In this document: positions 34,293 to 46,789 of the stretch, one piece after another
Numbering within the stretch: position 1 is the first letter of the stretch
Layout: every line of letters begins with the position of its first letter
NCBI GenBank assembly: GCA_016794525.1
Contig: JAEUJY010000142.1
Coordinates: 1 to 64,000, forward strand
Length of the DNA stretch: 64,000 nt
DNA from: Myxococcales bacterium
GTDB lineage: Bacteria > Myxococcota_A > Polyangia > Haliangiales > Haliangiaceae
Direction: 5' to 3'
Translations under genes and position numbers: made by a program
The notes under the pieces: generated by a model
What the model was told of the DNA's origin: nothing
The model's database searches: none
What the model saw: only the letters and a program-made list of their open reading frames with translations

Positions 34293-34401
34293 GCCAGCGG
34301 TGGATTGCACTGGTCGTACCAGTTCGCAATGCCTCGAAAACGTTGGCGATGTGCCAGGCGCTCGCGTCAGCCAGCGGTGGAGGTTCGTCGCCCGGCGTCG
34401 A

Positions 34402-35754
<1,353 letters not shown>

Positions 35755-35771
35755 GTCGCTAGTATATACGC
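35755..35771. promoter_or_regulatory. Overlapping divergent promoter between activator and kinase
   Basis: Only 17 bases separate the two GTG starts. The plus strand reads TAGTAT (35760-35765), then 6 nt, then GTG 35772. The minus strand reads TATACT (35761-35766), then 6 nt, then GTG 35754. The two -10-like boxes share five bases, so polymerase should be able to occupy only one direction at a time, and both messages would be leaderless. Confidence 0.6.
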
Positions 35772-36647
<876 letters not shown>

Positions 36648-36800
36648 GTTCCTGGAGGGCGTGTCGCCACACGCTCTGCGCGCGCCGCGGGCCACCGCGA
36701 TCACCGCCGCGGGGTGAGCGTCGCGGCGCGCGTGTGGACCGCCGCATCGATCGCGTGAGCGCCAGGGAAGATCCTGGCAAGATCTGCCGTACACACGACG

Positions 36801-39800
36801 ATGGACCTCGATGGGCCCATGCGGGAGCCGCGCCTGCTCGGGGGCGGGGGCCGGCGCCGCGACGATCGCGACGCCGAGGCGCTCGACCGCGACGTCGACG
36901 CCGTCGACCCGTGGGCGACGCCCGACGCGACCCGCGCGGCCGTGCCGGATCCGGGCAAGCTCGATGGCCGCGCCCGCCGGCGGGCGCGCGCGCCGGGCAA
37001 GGGCGGACGCCTCGACGCCGACGAGGCGCTCGGCTTCCGCGGCCCGGTCGATCGGCGCGCGACCGGTGGCGCGCCCGATCGCGCGCGGGCCGGCACCGCC
37101 GCGGCGCTGATCGCGAGCCAGCCGGGCGAGCCGCTGCCAGCGGCGCTGGTCGCCCAGTTCTCGCGCGAGCTCGGCGTCGACCTCGCCGGCGTGCGCGTCC
37201 ACACCGACGCCCGCGCGGCCCAGGCCGCGGCGCTGCTCGCCGCGCGCGCGTTCACGATCGGGCAGGACGTCTACTTCGCCAGCGGGGCCTACGCGCCCGA
37301 CGACGGCGCCGGGCTCGAGCTGCTGGCCCACGAGCTGGCCCACGTCGCCCAGAACCTGCGCGGCGCCCACGGCGACCGCCGCCACGTGTCGACGCCCGAT
37401 CAGGCCCACGAGCGCGAGGCCGAGGCGTTCGCGCGCCGGCCCCGCCGGCCGTCGATGGCGCGCGGCGACGCGGCGCAGGTCGCGGCGCGGCTCGGCGCGC
37501 TGGGGCTGCGCGTCGACGACGCCGACCTCGCGCTGCTGGCGGCGAGCTACGGCGACGGCCTGGGGCTGAGCCAGGCGCGGCTGGCCGGCGACGACGGCGC
37601 CGCCCACCTCGCGCGGCTGGTCGAGCACGCGCGCGACCACGCCTGCGATCGCGGGTGCGCGCACGCGCCGGCCCCGCCGCGGATCGAGCGGCTCGATCCG
37701 GCGACCCGCGCCACCGTCGAGCGGGCCACCGGGATCGCGCTGCCCGAGATCCAGGTCGAGCTCGACGCGACGATGTCGGCCGCGGGCCGGCTGGCCGAGG
37801 CGGTGGGCGCGGTGATCCGGATCGCGCCGGGCGTGCCCGGGGCCGATCATCCCGAGGGCCGGCGGGTGCGGCTGCACGAGGCCGTCCACGTCGCGCAGCA
37901 ACAGGTGACCGACGCGGCGCCCCCGCGCGATCGCACCGCCGCGGTCGAGGCCGAGGCCCACGCCGCCGTCGACGCCGCCGAGCACGGCCGGCCCGCGCCG
38001 CTGCGCACCCGCGCCGAGCCGACCACCGCCTACGGCTTCGGCGTCGGCGACGTCGCGGCGGCGGTCAGCAGCGCCACCGGCGTCGACCCGATCCAGTGGC
38101 TGCTCGATCACGTCCCGGCGATCGGCACGCTGCGCAGCGGCGGCCTGACGCCGTTCCTGGCCCGCATCGGCGAGGCGGCCGGCGGCGCGCTGCGGCCGAT
38201 CTTCGACGGGCTCGATCCGGCGCGCCTGGCCGGCACGGTCACCGATCTGTTCGCGCCGCTGGGCGCGGGCAAGCTGGCGTTCGGCGTGCTGACCGGCTGC
38301 TGCGAGTGCTTCGGCGAGGCGCTGCAGAAGATGGTCACCGCGTTCGAGGGCTTCCTCGCCGGCGATCGGGCGCAGTCGCTGCGGGCGTGGTTCGACGGCC
38401 TGCAGCAGGGCGTGATCGACAGCCTGCTCGGCGAGATGACCGACATGTTCGCGGCGCTGCGGCGCTGGGGCCAGCCGCTGGTCGCGCTGATCGACGCGGT
38501 GAGCGCCGGCATCGACCTGGCGCGCACGGTGATCGGCGACCTCGCCGATCAGGCGTGGCGCGAGGTGATCTGCCCGCCGCTGGGGCTCGACCCGACGCTG
38601 CCGCCGCGCCAGGCCATCGAGAAGAAGCTGGCCGAGCTGTGGGCGCCGATCCAGGCGGCGATCGACACCGTCCGCCGCGGCATCGATCAGCTGTGGCAGC
38701 GGCTGAAGGCCAACCCGATCGTCGCCAAGATCCTCAAGGTCGTCGACGACTGCCGGCGGCTGTGGCGGGCGATCCAGCTGTGCCGCGACGCCCAGACCCG
38801 CGACCCCCAGAAGTGGCTGACGATCCTCGCGGCCGAGACCCGCGGCACGATCTTCGAGGGCTTGATCGCGGCGCTGCAGCAGGGCCACGACGCCGCGATC
38901 GACACCCGCGACGCGGCGGTCAACTGGGTGCTGCAGGTGCTCGACGACCTCGGCGTGCTCGGCGCGTGGAACTCGGCGGTGCCGGTGCTGCAGCAGATCG
39001 GCCAGGCGATCCTCGGCTTCGTCGGCGCGGTGCGGACCGCGATCACGACGGTGCGCGACGCGATCGCCAGCGCGCTGACCGGGCTGGCGACCGCGGCGAC
39101 CAAGCTGTGGGACGCCGCGCGGCCGCTGCTCAACTTCGCGATCGGCTTCGCGCTGGCGGCGTCGGCGCTGTCCACCGGCAACCCGCTGCCGATGATCACG
39201 TTCCTGGCCAGCCAGGCGTTCCTGGCGCTGCCGGCCTGCCACAAGGAGGCGATCGCCGACGCGGTGCTCGACCTGTTCATCGCGTTCGTCGAGTTCGTGC
39301 CGGCGCGGCTGCCGCCGATCGTGATCATCAAGGGCGCGGCGCTGGGCTTCCTGCGCACGCTGCGCGGCGCGCCCGCGGCCCAGAAGATCGCGGCGATGGA
39401 CAACATCGCCCGGATGATCTCGTTCGACGTCGAGATGATGGCGGGGTTCGTGGTCGGCGTCGTCGAGGGGCTGTGGGCCAGCGCGCTGGGGCTGATCGTG
39501 CGCATCGCGATCTGGCCGATGCGGCAGATCATCGACGGGCTGATCGGCGTCGCGCAGCAGGCCGCCGAGCTGGCCGGGCGCACGTTCGCGTCGACGCTCG
39601 ACGCGCTCGACTGGCTGGGCGAGGCGCTGTCGGGGGCGACGCCGCTGCCGGCGCCCGGCACCTACGCCGGCGGCCCGCTGGGCGGCGGCGATCCGCCCGG
39701 CGGCGCTGGCGGCACCCGCACCGACGTCCGGGTGATCGGCCGCGGCGAGACCCCGCCGGTCACCCCCGCGGCGGGCGGCGGCGGCGACGACGGCGCCGGC

Positions 39801-41558
39801 TTCGAGGCCGCGCCGGCGTTCCCCGAGCTGGCCGATCCAGTGGAGCTGTTCAACCACATCTTCCGCCGCGGCGTGACCCGCGAGGACCTCGAGGCGCTGC
39901 TCACCAAGTTCAACGCCGGGCTCGACGCGGTGGCCGGCCGCGCCGGCGAGCAGGCCGCGACCCGGCTGATCGAGTTCTTCGCCAACCGGTCGACGCCGTA
40001 CCGGGTCGGCGAGGTGCTGGGCGAGATCGTCGGCTGGATCGCCGGCGAGCTGATCGTGATCGCGGTGACGGTCGGCGTCGGCGCGGCGATCCTCGAGGGG
40101 GCGCGCGGCGTCGCGCTGCTCGCCGAGATCGGCATGAACTTCCCGCGGCTGATCGAGGCGCTCAACGCGATGCGCACCGCGCTGCAGCCGCTGTTGCGCG
40201 TGGTCGCGCAGTGGGGCGACGACTTCGTCCGGCTGTTCCGCAGCGTCATGACCTGGCTCGACGACATGGCGCGCTGGGCCGAGCGGCAGTTCGTGCGGCT
40301 GCTCAACTGGATCGCCAACAACCCGCGCGCGGCGTGGCGCTGGTACCGCCGGCTGCGGCGGCTGTGGGGGGCGATCACCGACGACGACGACGCGCAGCTG
40401 CGCGAGCTGGCCGAGGAGGCCGCCGGCGAGGGCTGGGACTACCTCATGGCCAACATGTCGGCCGAGGTCAAGGACGAGCCCGGCGTGCGGGCGCTGCTGC
40501 TGGCGGTCAACGTCGTCCGCCGCCGCAGCGTCGACATCCACCTGCAGGTGCACCACACCAGCGACGACGGCTGGGCGGTGCGCGCCACCGCGTCGAGCGA
40601 CGGCGAGGCGGTGTCGGCCGACGTCGGCGCCGGCTGGATCACGATGCCCGACCCGTCCGAGGCCCAGGCCGGCCAGCCGTTCTACGCCACCGCCGACCAC
40701 GAGGCCGAGCACGTCGCGCTGATCGACGAGGTGATCGAGCGGCTGTTGCGGGGCGCCGAGCGCGAGCGCACCGACGGCGGCACGCTGGCCGACGTCTACC
40801 AGCGCATCGTCGCGATGATGGGCGACGAGGAGCGGCGCGGCCAGGAGCGGCTGCACCTGGCGGGCGTACGGTTCTCGATCACGCCCGAGGGGCTGGCCGA
40901 CGTCGAGGCCGACCACGACATCCTGACCCGGCTGTTGATCTCGCCCAACGCGACGGGGCGCTTCGCCCACATCCCGACCGGGCAGGCCGCGTGGCTCGGC
41001 GCGGAGAAGGGGCCGCCCGGCATCTTCCACGGCAGCTTCGACACCGGGGTCACGGTCGGCGGCACGGCGTGGGACTGGGCCGGTTACCCGACGGGGGCCA
41101 TCACCGCGCACCCGGCCAACGCCTACCTGCGCTACCGCACGGCGACCAGCCTCGATCAGCTGAAGCCGCCGGCGATCGCCTACAACTTCATCGGTGGCTC
41201 CACCCCGGGTGGCTCGCACGTCGACGAGTGGCGCGATCACCTGACCGACGAGATCGAGACCAAGATCAACGACCTCATGGCCGCGGATCCGACCCTCACC
41301 CGCGCCGACGCCGAGGTCCGGGCCCAGGCGGCGGTGCTGACGCGCTACCAGGCGACGTACCCCGGCATCCTCGACATGAAGGACCTCGAGCTGCGCGGCT
41401 CACGGCAATGGCAGGCGCACCACATCCACGAGCACAGCTGGAACGGCGGCGGGGCGCGCAACAACTTCCAGTACCTGTTGCGCACCGGCGAGCACCAGGA
41501 GCTCTCGAACTGGTGGAATACTCGCCGCGATGAGATCAAGCACGCGCTGTCGATATGA
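36801..41558 (+). CDS. Giant DUF4157 protein with C-terminal His-His nuclease-like tip (putative polymorphic toxin)
   Basis: 1585 residues. The N-terminal DUF4157 domain (about 100-190) has VDLAGVRVHTD, AFTIGQDVYF and LLAHELAHVAQN with HExxH at 177-181. A second, diverged copy carries LHEAVHVAQQ (HExxH 359-363). A long region of amphipathic and hydrophobic helices (about 400-950, strongest near 775-850 and 880-925) precedes a Gly/Pro linker (about 955-1000), more hydrophobic helices near 1075-1110, and a third HExxH (DHEAEHVALID, 1300-1304). The last 50 residues hold QAHHIHEHSW (His1540-His1541), NNFQYL and EHQELSNWW, like HNH/endonuclease VII toxin domains of the AHH/LHH type. The DNA of the tip is less GC-rich than the body. 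DUF4157 is found on proteins linked to extracellular contractile injection systems; no such structural genes are here. The stop overlaps the next gene by ATGA. Confidence 0.82.
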   Translation: MDLDGPMREPRLLGGGGRRRDDRDAEALDRDVDAVDPWATPDATRAAVPDPGKLDGRARRRARAPGKGGRLDADEALGFRGPVDRRATGGAPDRARAGTAAALIASQPGEPLPAALVAQFSRELGVDLAGVRVHTDARAAQAAALLAARAFTIGQDVYFASGAYAPDDGAGLELLAHELAHVAQNLRGAHGDRRHVSTPDQAHEREAEAFARRPRRPSMARGDAAQVAARLGALGLRVDDADLALLAASYGDGLGLSQARLAGDDGAAHLARLVEHARDHACDRGCAHAPAPPRIERLDPATRATVERATGIALPEIQVELDATMSAAGRLAEAVGAVIRIAPGVPGADHPEGRRVRLHEAVHVAQQQVTDAAPPRDRTAAVEAEAHAAVDAAEHGRPAPLRTRAEPTTAYGFGVGDVAAAVSSATGVDPIQWLLDHVPAIGTLRSGGLTPFLARIGEAAGGALRPIFDGLDPARLAGTVTDLFAPLGAGKLAFGVLTGCCECFGEALQKMVTAFEGFLAGDRAQSLRAWFDGLQQGVIDSLLGEMTDMFAALRRWGQPLVALIDAVSAGIDLARTVIGDLADQAWREVICPPLGLDPTLPPRQAIEKKLAELWAPIQAAIDTVRRGIDQLWQRLKANPIVAKILKVVDDCRRLWRAIQLCRDAQTRDPQKWLTILAAETRGTIFEGLIAALQQGHDAAIDTRDAAVNWVLQVLDDLGVLGAWNSAVPVLQQIGQAILGFVGAVRTAITTVRDAIASALTGLATAATKLWDAARPLLNFAIGFALAASALSTGNPLPMITFLASQAFLALPACHKEAIADAVLDLFIAFVEFVPARLPPIVIIKGAALGFLRTLRGAPAAQKIAAMDNIARMISFDVEMMAGFVVGVVEGLWASALGLIVRIAIWPMRQIIDGLIGVAQQAAELAGRTFASTLDALDWLGEALSGATPLPAPGTYAGGPLGGGDPPGGAGGTRTDVRVIGRGETPPVTPAAGGGGDDGAGFEAAPAFPELADPVELFNHIFRRGVTREDLEALLTKFNAGLDAVAGRAGEQAATRLIEFFANRSTPYRVGEVLGEIVGWIAGELIVIAVTVGVGAAILEGARGVALLAEIGMNFPRLIEALNAMRTALQPLLRVVAQWGDDFVRLFRSVMTWLDDMARWAERQFVRLLNWIANNPRAAWRWYRRLRRLWGAITDDDDAQLRELAEEAAGEGWDYLMANMSAEVKDEPGVRALLLAVNVVRRRSVDIHLQVHHTSDDGWAVRATASSDGEAVSADVGAGWITMPDPSEAQAGQPFYATADHEAEHVALIDEVIERLLRGAERERTDGGTLADVYQRIVAMMGDEERRGQERLHLAGVRFSITPEGLADVEADHDILTRLLISPNATGRFAHIPTGQAAWLGAEKGPPGIFHGSFDTGVTVGGTAWDWAGYPTGAITAHPANAYLRYRTATSLDQLKPPAIAYNFIGGSTPGGSHVDEWRDHLTDEIETKINDLMAADPTLTRADAEVRAQAAVLTRYQATYPGILDMKDLELRGSRQWQAHHIHEHSWNGGGARNNFQYLLRTGEHQELSNWWNTRRDEIKHALSI

Positions 41559-42676
41559 CGACCATCGATGATCCGACGCAGCTCGTCCGCGCCATCGCCG
41601 ATGGCGGCGCCGGCCCCGGCGACCTCGATCGCCTGATCGCGCTCGGCGCGCCCGCGCTGCCGGCGCTCGTCGATGGTCTCGCCGCCGGCGCCAACGTGCC
41701 GACGCTCACGACCGCGATGGCGGCGCTGGGCGTGCCCGCCCCGCTCGCGACCTTCGAGCCGCTGCTGGCCCACGCCGCGATGGCCGTGCGCCGCGCGGCG
41801 GTCGCGGCGCTGGGCGCGACGCGCGACGCGGCCGCGGTGCCGATCTTGGCCCAGCGGCTCCGCGCGATGCCCGCCGCGGTGGCCGACGCGCTGGCCGACC
41901 TGGCTCACCCCGACGGGATCGCGCCGCTGCGCGACTACGTCGCGGCGGCCGCGCCCACCGCCGCGCCCGGCCCGGCGTGGGCGGCGGCCGGCGTCGCGTC
42001 GCAGGTCGTCGCCGCGGTGGGGGCGGTCGGCGCGCTGGCGCGGCTCGGCGATCACACCCACGCCGCGCTGGCGCTCGGCGCGATCGAGGTCGACGCCGAC
42101 GAGGCCGTCCGGCTCGCCGGCGTCCGCGCGCTGCGCTACGTGACGGTGCCCGGCGTCGCCGCGGCGCTCGCGCGGGCCGCGCGCGATCCCGACGCCGAAG
42201 TGGCCACCCGCGCGCTCGAGGCCACGCTGCTCTTGGGCCGCCCCGCCGAGGCCGCGCTGTGGATCGCGATGATCGCCGCCGACGATCCCAACGCCGACCT
42301 GGCGCGGTGGTGCCTCGCGGCCTGGGCCGGCGCCTGGCTGCCCGACGCGGCGACGCTCACCGATCGCGCTACCGCCGAGGCGTGGTGGCAGCAGGCCCAG
42401 CCGTTCGTCGTCAGCGATCGCTGCTATCGGCTCGGCGCGCTGGCCGATCCCGGCGCGCTGCTCGACGGACTCGCGGCGCCGCCGTCGGGGTTCCTGCGCG
42501 CCGAGCTGCGGGCCCGCACCGGCTGCCCGGCGGTGTGGGAGCGGCTCGCCGGCGATCCCGCCTCGCCAGGCGAGCTGGCCGGCGTCCGCGCGTGGTGGGC
42601 GACCCACGGCGCGCGCTTCACGCCGGGCGAGCTGCATCGGTGGGGGCGCGTCGTGGCGCCCAGCATCGTCGATTGA
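41555..42676 (+). CDS. HEAT-repeat protein, putative immunity partner of the DUF4157 toxin
   Basis: 373 residues of Ala/Leu-rich helical pairs with HEAT-type patterns (AVRRAAVAALGATRDAAAVPIL, EAVRLAGVRALRYVTVPGVAAAL, EVATRALEATLLLG). The C-terminal part carries PSGFLRAELRARTG and Trp-rich ends (AGVRAWWATHG). No signal peptide. This layout recalls TIGR02270-type HEAT proteins, though I cannot confirm the match. The ATG overlaps the toxin gene stop (ATGA), so it is made with the toxin, the usual arrangement of an immunity gene. Immunity function is inferred from position only; HEAT proteins can also be chaperones or adaptors. Confidence 0.72.
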   Translation: MTTIDDPTQLVRAIADGGAGPGDLDRLIALGAPALPALVDGLAAGANVPTLTTAMAALGVPAPLATFEPLLAHAAMAVRRAAVAALGATRDAAAVPILAQRLRAMPAAVADALADLAHPDGIAPLRDYVAAAAPTAAPGPAWAAAGVASQVVAAVGAVGALARLGDHTHAALALGAIEVDADEAVRLAGVRALRYVTVPGVAAALARAARDPDAEVATRALEATLLLGRPAEAALWIAMIAADDPNADLARWCLAAWAGAWLPDAATLTDRATAEAWWQQAQPFVVSDRCYRLGALADPGALLDGLAAPPSGFLRAELRARTGCPAVWERLAGDPASPGELAGVRAWWATHGARFTPGELHRWGRVVAPSIVD

Positions 42677-42721
42677 GCTTGCCGGTTGTGCGCCGGGGCC
42701 CGCGAGCGCACGCTTCCGCCC

Positions 42722-43780
42722 ATGCACAACATCTGGGTCGAGCTGCGCGGGCTGCACGCGCAAGGCTGGCTGACCGGGATCGCGCTGGGGTTCCTGGCGT
42801 GGTTCGTGGTCCGCCACGTGGTCTTTGGCTTCTACACCGTCGATCAGAACGAGCGCGCGGTGGTCACCAGCTTCGGCAAGGCCAAGCGCATCCTCGGCGC
42901 GACGACGGTGTACACGCCCGAGGGCGCCGGCATGCGCGACTCGGAGAAGGAGCGCTACGCGTACCCGCAGGTCGAGGTGGTGCCGCCCGGCGGGCCGTAC
43001 TTCCGCTGGCCGTGGCAGCGCGTCCACAAGGTGTCGATCGCCACCCGCACGGTGAACATGGCGTGGGACCCCGAGCACCGCGCCGCCAACCGCAACGGCA
43101 CGCTGCTCGAGGCGGTGACCAAGGATCAGCTCCACGTCGGGCTGACCGGCCAGATCCGCTTCCGGGTCAGCGAGCAGAACCTCTACGCCTACCTGTTCGG
43201 CGTCAAGAACCCGCCGGCCCACGTCATGGGCTTCTTCATCTCGGTCTTGCGCGAGCGCATCGCCAACTTCGAGCAGCCGCCGCGGGCCGCGGTGGTCGGC
43301 GACGACACCGAGGGCCGCGATCTGGCGCTGGCCACCGACCGCACCGGCGCGTCGGCGATCTCCGGCATCTCGATCAACGACCTGCGCAAGAACCTGCGCG
43401 CGCTCAACGACATGATGGACCACGAGTGCGCGTCGTCGGTGGCCCGCTACGGCGTCCACCTCGACGCGTCGCTGATCACCGAGATCTCGCCGCCGCCCGA
43501 CGTCGAGAGCGCGCTGGCCGCGATCAACACCGCCCACAACCAGGTGTCGAGCGACATCAGCCTGGCCCAGGCCGCCGCCGACCAGCGCATCGTCCAGTCG
43601 CGGCGCGCCGTCGAGATCGAGACGCTGCGGGCCCAGGCCGAGGTCGAGCCGCTCAAGGCGCTGGCCGACCAGCTGGCGCGGCTGCGCGATCAGGGCCCCG
43701 ACGCGCTGACCACCTACCTGCGCAACCTCAAGCTCGGCCTGTACGACAAGGCCGACCGCGCGTTCGTGGAGGTGAAGTGA
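42722..43780 (+). CDS. SPFH/band 7 membrane protein, first of a pair
   Basis: 352 residues. One N-terminal membrane helix ([20 protein letters not shown]) leads into an SPFH/prohibitin domain ([53 protein letters not shown]). A helical C-terminal part with a coiled-coil look follows ([33 protein letters not shown]). Band 7 proteins build large membrane rings or microdomains and often regulate proteases. The pairing with a second SPFH gene resembles HflK-HflC, but no FtsH-like protease is adjacent. ATG 42722 is preferred over a start 12 codons upstream because it precedes the membrane helix. Confidence 0.85.
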   Translation: MHNIWVELRGLHAQGWLTGIALGFLAWFVVRHVVFGFYTVDQNERAVVTSFGKAKRILGATTVYTPEGAGMRDSEKERYAYPQVEVVPPGGPYFRWPWQRVHKVSIATRTVNMAWDPEHRAANRNGTLLEAVTKDQLHVGLTGQIRFRVSEQNLYAYLFGVKNPPAHVMGFFISVLRERIANFEQPPRAAVVGDDTEGRDLALATDRTGASAISGISINDLRKNLRALNDMMDHECASSVARYGVHLDASLITEISPPPDVESALAAINTAHNQVSSDISLAQAAADQRIVQSRRAVEIETLRAQAEVEPLKALADQLARLRDQGPDALTTYLRNLKLGLYDKADRAFVEVK

Positions 43781-44688
43781 TGTCGGCCCCGGTGCTGCTC
43801 CTGGCCGCGGTGGCGATGATCGGCTGGTGGGTCGCCGTGCCGATCGTGCTGGCGATCCTGCGCACGCTCGGCCTGTACATCGTCGTCCACGAGCGCCAGG
43901 CCCACGTCTACACGCTGTTCGGCAAGGTCGCCGCGGTCTACGACCAGCCGGGCCTGACCTCGCTGTGGCCCAAGATGGGCGTCAAGGCGCTGCTGGTGCC
44001 GCTGCTCGGCAAGCGGTTCGTCCTCGACCTGCGCATCGACCAGACCTACCTGCGCTCGCAGCCGGTCAACTCCGAGGAGGGCGCGCCGATGGGCATCGGC
44101 GTCTGGTACGAGATGTTCATCTCGGATCCGGTCGCGTACCTGTTCAAGAACCAGGACCCGCGCGGCTCGCTGCACGCCAACGTCTCGAACGCGACCGTGC
44201 GCTGCCTGTCGAACATGAAGCTGGCGCGGCTCCTCGAGGATCGCCACGAGCTGTCGCAGACGGTGCGCGCCGAGGTGTCGCCGCGGTCGCAGGACTGGGG
44301 CTTCAAGGTCGGCTCGATCTACATCCGCAAGGTCCACTTCCGCGACGCCGGCATGACCCACCAGATCGAGGAGAAGGTCGTCAACCGGCTGCGCCAGGTG
44401 ACCTCGGCGATCCGCCAGGACGGCGCCAACCAGGTCAGCGTGATCACCTCGAGCGCCGACCGCACCGCGGCGGTCGAGTTCGCGCGCGCGGCGGCCATCC
44501 GGCCGGAGATCGTCGGCTCGGCGCTGCGCGAGATCGGCGGCGACCGGGTGATCGCGTCGGCGATGTTCGAGGTGCTCGAGGTGCAGCGCCTGCTGGCCAG
44601 CCCGGCCAAGGTGACGCTCTTGCCCGGCGACACCGATCGCGGCCAGCTGGTCGCGCAGCTGGCCGCGCGGCAGGCCAGCGGCGCCTGA
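43780..44688 (+). CDS. SPFH/band 7 membrane protein, second of a pair
   Basis: 302 residues. The N-terminal membrane helix ([22 protein letters not shown]) is followed by an SPFH domain ([51 protein letters not shown]) and a C-terminal helix-rich segment ([20 protein letters not shown]). TGATG overlap with the first SPFH gene and a GGAGG-type Shine-Dalgarno inside its end show translational coupling, so the two probably form a hetero-oligomer. Target or cargo unknown. Confidence 0.85.
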   Translation: MSAPVLLLAAVAMIGWWVAVPIVLAILRTLGLYIVVHERQAHVYTLFGKVAAVYDQPGLTSLWPKMGVKALLVPLLGKRFVLDLRIDQTYLRSQPVNSEEGAPMGIGVWYEMFISDPVAYLFKNQDPRGSLHANVSNATVRCLSNMKLARLLEDRHELSQTVRAEVSPRSQDWGFKVGSIYIRKVHFRDAGMTHQIEEKVVNRLRQVTSAIRQDGANQVSVITSSADRTAAVEFARAAAIRPEIVGSALREIGGDRVIASAMFEVLEVQRLLASPAKVTLLPGDTDRGQLVAQLAARQASGA

Positions 44689-45674
44689 CCGGGTGTGGCC
44701 CGGCGCACGGCGCGGGCTCGTGGGCTGTGGCACAGTGCGGTGATGCGGACGCGCGGATGGGTCGAGGTCGTGGCGCTGGCGACGACGCTCGCGCTCGCGG
44801 CGCGGCCGCGGCCTGCGGCGGCGTGCAGCGGCGACGACTGCCGCCCGGGCTACCTGGTGCCCGCCGACGGCGCGACGGTGCCGGCCAACCTGCCGGCGGT
44901 GGTGTGGGAGCCGCGGCCGAGCCCCGCGGCGCCCGACCCCGGCGTGGTGCAGCTCGTGACCGCGGCGGCGCCGAGCACCGCGATCCCGCTCGCGGCGAGC
45001 GGCGGCGGCGGCGGCGCGCTCGAGCTCTCGCTCGGCGGGCCGCTCGATCCGGGCGCGGCCTACGCGCTCGTCGATGCCACCACCGTCGCGGGCACCTGCC
45101 CGCCGCCGTTGCGCGCGACGTTCACCGCGGCGGCCGCGGCGCCGCTGCCGACTCGCCTCGGCGCGACGGTCCTCGAGCAGGTCACCCGCGGCGAGGTCAC
45201 GCAGCCGACCACCGCCGGCTCGTGCTGGGTGACCGCGCAGGCCGACCGGGCCCACGTCCGGATCGCGCTGGCGCCGGAGGCCGAGCCGTGGCGGGACGTG
45301 CTGCTCTACGAGACGATCGTCGATGGTGGCCCCTGGGCGCCGCGCGCCAGCTTGCGCAGCTCCTATCCGCCGGGCGCGAGCTGGCAGGGGCGCGGCGTCG
45401 ACCTGGTGTTCCACGCGTGCCCCAACGACGTCGGCATCACCGGAGTCAGCGCGATCGGCCTGCACACGATCGAGTTCACCGCGCGGATCCCGGGCACGGC
45501 CACCGTGCTGCGCAGCGACCCGGTGCAGGTGGCGCTGCCGTGTGCGGCCGCGGAGGACGCGGGCAGCGCGGTCGGCGCCGACGAGCGCGGCGGCTGCGCC
45601 GCGGGGGGCGGCGGCATCGGGGCCGCCGCGGCCGGCCTGCTCGCCGCGGCGATGCTGCGGCGGCGCGCGCGCCG

Positions 45675-46624
<950 letters not shown>

Positions 46625-46628
<4 letters not shown>

Positions 46629-46789
46629 TTCTGCTCCGTCATGTCCATCTCGCGCGGCATTACGTCCGGAAGGGTGTAATGCACGTGCCCTGCCTTACAC
46701 ATAATACATCGCCTCGTCCGCTTGTGGTGATCATATCGCGAGTCTTGGCGGCGGATCCAGGCGGGGAGCCGCCAAGTCGTCGTCGTCAT
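46625..46789 (-). CDS. 54-residue CxxC protein bridging the TPR and STAS genes
   Basis: A short frame whose ATG overlaps the TPR gene stop (ATGA, 46786-46789) and whose TGA overlaps the STAS gene start (ATGA, 46625-46628). Both junctions are typical of coupled genes in this genome, which is the main reason to believe it. The protein is basic in its first half, then has [10 protein letters not shown] (Cys28, Cys31, His35, His37), a possible zinc site, and ends [10 protein letters not shown]. Its second half is much less GC-rich than the neighbours. The last codons also carry the GGAG ribosome site for the STAS gene. The alternative view is an AT-rich regulatory spacer with an open frame by chance. 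Confidence 0.6.

Noticed and set aside
36740-36800. Possible sigma-54 promoter (TGGCAAGATCTGCC) before the DUF4157 gene
   Set aside because: The GG and GC elements are 10 bases apart rather than the required 12, so it does not fit a -24/-12 site.
44695-44742. A start 16 codons upstream for the secreted protein at 44743
   Set aside because: It would place charged residues before the signal peptide; ATG 44743 gives a normal signal sequence.
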